Shown piece after piece: positions 63,873 through 64,000 of a stretch of DNA of 64,000 bases. Position 1 is the first letter of the stretch; every line of letters starts with the position of its first letter. The notes under the pieces are model-generated. The model saw only the letters and a program-made list of their open reading frames with translations, had not been told where the DNA came from and searched no databases. The translations under genes and the position numbers were made by a program. Source of the stretch: Pseudomonas taiwanensis (GTDB lineage Bacteria; Pseudomonadota; Gammaproteobacteria; Pseudomonadales; Pseudomonadaceae); the NCBI RefSeq assembly GCF_013393345.1, contig NZ_QJRF01000030.1, positions 124,001 to 188,000 of the forward strand, in the 5' to 3' direction.

Positions 63873-64000
63873 ATGAGCGAACCCCTGAATCCCCAGCAGC
63901 TGCGTAGCCTGGTCCCGCTCAATGCGCTGAGCGACCAGCAATGGCGCGAGTTGCGTCCGCAACTGATTCCGCAACCCCTGCTCGCGGGCCAGTTGCTGTT
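63873..64000 (+). CDS. Probable cyclic-nucleotide-binding-domain protein, 3'-truncated
   Basis: 42 codons are visible from ATG 63873 (ribosome binding site AAGGA) to the window edge. The sequence (LRSLVPLNALSDQQWREL, then QPLLAGQLLF) resembles the first helix and strand of cNMP-binding domains. It is co-transcribed with the PLP enzyme, 4 bp apart. The rest lies outside the window, so the domain layout is unknown. Confidence 0.6.
   Translation, partial: MSEPLNPQQLRSLVPLNALSDQQWRELRPQLIPQPLLAGQLL

Overview
This window is high-GC Gammaproteobacterial DNA that I assign to Pseudomonas, in or near the P. aeruginosa group. The basis is gene order: wbpM, a comEA-like gene, an aromatic aminotransferase, uvrB, an efflux pair, gltX, leuCDB, asd, fimV, truA, trpF, accD, folC, cvpA, purF, metZ, the xcp type II secretion cluster, an AraC regulator and fadH follow each other much as in P. 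aeruginosa PAO1 (roughly PA3141 down to PA3090, from memory). No rRNA, CRISPR array, integrase or intact insertion sequence was seen.

Layout. 1-7544: distal part of an O-antigen locus (wbjC-wbjD-wbjE-wbjF-wbpL-wbpM, the order known from P. aeruginosa serotype O11). It makes UDP-L-FucNAc and other 2-acetamido-2,6-dideoxy sugars and starts O-unit assembly on undecaprenyl phosphate; its genes are visibly more AT-rich than the rest. 7600-16300: a ComEA-like protein, tRNA-Asn, aminotransferase, uvrB, and an EmrAB-like efflux operon with a divergent LysR regulator. 16323-18657: gltX followed by a promoter and a three-fold Ala(GGC)/Glu(TTC) tRNA array with a 258-bp period. 18800-24220: TetR/hydrolase pair, KDPG-aldolase-like/thioesterase pair, dusC, an SDR, and the small heat-shock gene ibpA, which has a sigma-32-like promoter and a ROSE-type RNA thermometer.

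24278-26960 is a rearrangement scar. Pieces of a PAS-GGDEF-EAL signalling gene (both large pieces frameshifted, the GGDEF piece inverted) surround a low-GC ridA-like gene and the last 34 codons of a DNA polymerase II gene. This is the most unusual part of the window.

27037-45718 is core metabolism and cell-envelope genes: LysR, leuC-leuD-methyltransferase-leuB, asd, an Asd-like protein lacking the catalytic residues, fimV, truA, trpF, accD-folC-dedD-cvpA-purF and metZ. 45878-56205 holds the complete two-operon Xcp system (xcpPQ divergent from xcpRSTUVWXYZ), built with ATGA stop/start overlaps. 56306-56766 is a tRNA-Val/Asp/Asp operon. 56919-64000 holds a 28-residue ORF, an AraC regulator with a nitrilase-like partner, fadH, a coiled-coil protein, a PLP enzyme of the ACC deaminase/D-cysteine desulfhydrase family, and the start of a probable cyclic-nucleotide-binding protein cut by the window edge.

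I found no wholly new multi-gene system. The best candidates for follow-up are the scar and its ridA cargo, the ROSE element, several unassigned palindromic operators (one matching the HexR consensus), and the small ORFs.
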